Shown: positions 6,028-6,530 of the stretch, one piece after another | Layout of the letters: every line of letters begins with the position of its first letter | Position numbering within the stretch: the first letter of the stretch is position 1 | From: JBNKDD01 sp050288085 | GTDB lineage: Bacteria > Chloroflexota > Anaerolineae > Aggregatilineales > UBA3940 | Reading direction: 5' to 3' | Assembly (NCBI GenBank): GCA_050288085.1 | Contig: JBNKDD010000315.1 | Location: forward strand, 1-6,530 | Length of the DNA stretch: 6,530 nucleotides | Notes under the pieces: generated by a model | The model's database searches: none | Seen by the model: only the letters and a program-made list of their open reading frames with translations | Told to the model about the DNA's origin: nothing | Made by a program: the position numbers and the translations under genes

Positions 6028-6363
6028 ATGATTATGACCGAGAGAGTGATCATCGTGCTGAGTGCGCCGCACCAGAACGTTGATGAGATTTTGCAGGCCA
6101 TCCACGAGGCAGGCGGCGGACGAATGGGCGAATATTCGCACAGCGCCTATCTGATTCAGGGCGAAGGGCGTTTCAAAGCTTCTCAGAGTGCCCACCCGGG
6201 AATCGGATCAGCGGGACAGTTGAACAAAATCGGCGAGGTGCGGATCGAGACTTTTTGCGACCGGGATAACGCGAAGCAGGTATTGGAAGCGATCCGGGCG
6301 GTGCATCCCTACGAGGAACCGATCATCTACCTGATCCCGATGCTGGATGAGCATAATCTGTAG
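6028..6363 (+). CDS. Standalone YqfO/NIF3-insert-like (CutA/PII-like fold) protein
   Basis: This 111-residue soluble protein resembles the insert domain found in the middle of bacterial NIF3/YqfO (DUF34) proteins, which has a CutA/PII-like fold. The diagnostic segments appear in order: a first strand RVIIVLSAP (6-14), GRMGEYSHSAY (31-41), GEGRF (45-49), HPGIGSAGQL (56-65), the EVRIE strand (70-74), and HPYEEPIIYLIP at the end (93-104). The flanking metal-binding NIF3 domains are absent, so this is a free-standing version rather than a truncation; it has a sound start and stop. GGAGGA at 6015-6020 is 7 nt before the ATG at 6028, which favours that start over the in-frame ATG at 6034. Such folds commonly form trimers and may bind small ligands or metals; nothing here fixes the ligand. 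It follows the cupin by 80 bp and may share its transcript. Good confidence in family, none in function. Confidence 0.85.
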   Translation: MIMTERVIIVLSAPHQNVDEILQAIHEAGGGRMGEYSHSAYLIQGEGRFKASQSAHPGIGSAGQLNKIGEVRIETFCDRDNAKQVLEAIRAVHPYEEPIIYLIPMLDEHNL

Positions 6364-6366
6364 AGC

Positions 6367-6389
6367 AACAAGGCTTAAAAACCTTGTTT
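6367..6389 (+). terminator. Possible weak terminator after the YqfO-like gene
   Basis: AACAAGG (6367-6373) pairs with CCTTGTT (6382-6388), with an A-rich loop and only one further T before G6390. It starts 3 nt after the stop codon. The position suits a terminator, but the stem is A/T-rich and the T-tract minimal, so efficiency would be low. Confidence 0.4.
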
Positions 6390-6496
6390 GACCTCACCCC
6401 TGCTCTCACCCGCACCAGCGCGCTCGATCTTTCCCCTCTCCAAAATGGAGAGGGGGAGGGAGAGCCGCCTATGGCGGCTCGGAAGGGGGTGAGGTC
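6390..6496. repeat. Palindromic intergenic repeat (MITE/REP-like), ~107 bp
   Basis: The ends are perfect 11-bp inverted repeats, GACCTCACCCC (6390-6400) and GGGGTGAGGTC (6486-6496). Inside are two perfect hairpins: CCCCTCTCC/GGAGAGGGG (6433-6441 with 6447-6455, loop AAAAT) and GAGCCGCC/GGCGGCTC (6462-6469 with 6473-6480, loop TAT). The inner arms GCTCTC (6402-6407) and GAGAGC (6460-6465) offer an alternative pairing. It has no coding capacity. I recall similar CCTCACCCC...GGGGTGAGG elements scattered in Chloroflexota and cyanobacterial genomes, but cannot search. No target-site duplication is visible at the two edges. Confidence 0.7.
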
Positions 6497-6530
6497 TATC
6501 ATCGAATCTTTAACCGTCCCGGCCTTCGTT

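Noticed and set aside
6452..6494. G-quadruplex in the G-rich arm of the repeat
   Set aside because: Only three runs of three or more G occur, and the hairpin pairings are stronger; a two-layer form is possible but unsupported.
6510..6530. Possible C-terminal end of a minus-strand gene (NEGRDG then TAA)
   Set aside because: Only six codons are visible, too little to support a gene call.
1..6530. CRISPR array, tRNA, rRNA, transposase, or defence island
   Set aside because: No regularly spaced repeats, cloverleaf or rRNA segments, and no protein with transposase, nuclease or known defence effector motifs was seen. The ATPase alone is not enough for a defence call.

Overview
The window looks like a chromosomal segment of a bacterium of Chloroflexota type, probably an Anaerolineae relative. 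That placement is inferred from three things: a lipoprotein with a Pro/Thr-rich linker after its lipid-attachment cysteine, an AAA-type ATPase with helical repeats of a kind common in that phylum, and a CCTCACCCC/GGGGTGAGG palindromic intergenic repeat that I recall from such genomes. No rRNA, tRNA, phage, transposase or CRISPR was seen.

Layout. Positions 1-563 (minus strand) hold the 5' part of a multi-pass membrane protein gene that runs off the left edge. It is read divergently from a TGS-domain GTPase (884-1870, plus); the ~320 bp between them carries a promoter candidate for each direction. The GTPase ends inside a 16-bp perfect hairpin. A short promoter region with two TGATCAC repeats leads to a 680-residue AAA_16/STAND-like ATPase with helical repeats (2039-4081). 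About 236 bp without a gene follow, holding three adjacent stem-loops and a leader hairpin. Then come a secreted beta-propeller-like lipoprotein (4318-5574), a small single-domain cupin (5615-5947) and a standalone YqfO/NIF3-insert-like protein (6028-6363). The right end is a ~107-bp palindromic repeat (6390-6496) and 34 bases with no recognisable gene.

How the genes work together. Each large plus-strand gene appears to have its own promoter, so I see no clear multi-gene operon. The cupin and the YqfO-like gene are only 80 bp apart and may share a transcript, with a strong hairpin between them. The membrane protein and lipoprotein genes use noticeably more A/T-rich codons than the GTPase and ATPase. 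I find no convincing new multi-gene system. The best leads are an edge gene that is easy to miss, an ATPase with no attached effector or output domain, a GTPase with a changed G3 motif, a cupin with lysine at the usual Glu ligand position, and several unexplained hairpins and repeats.
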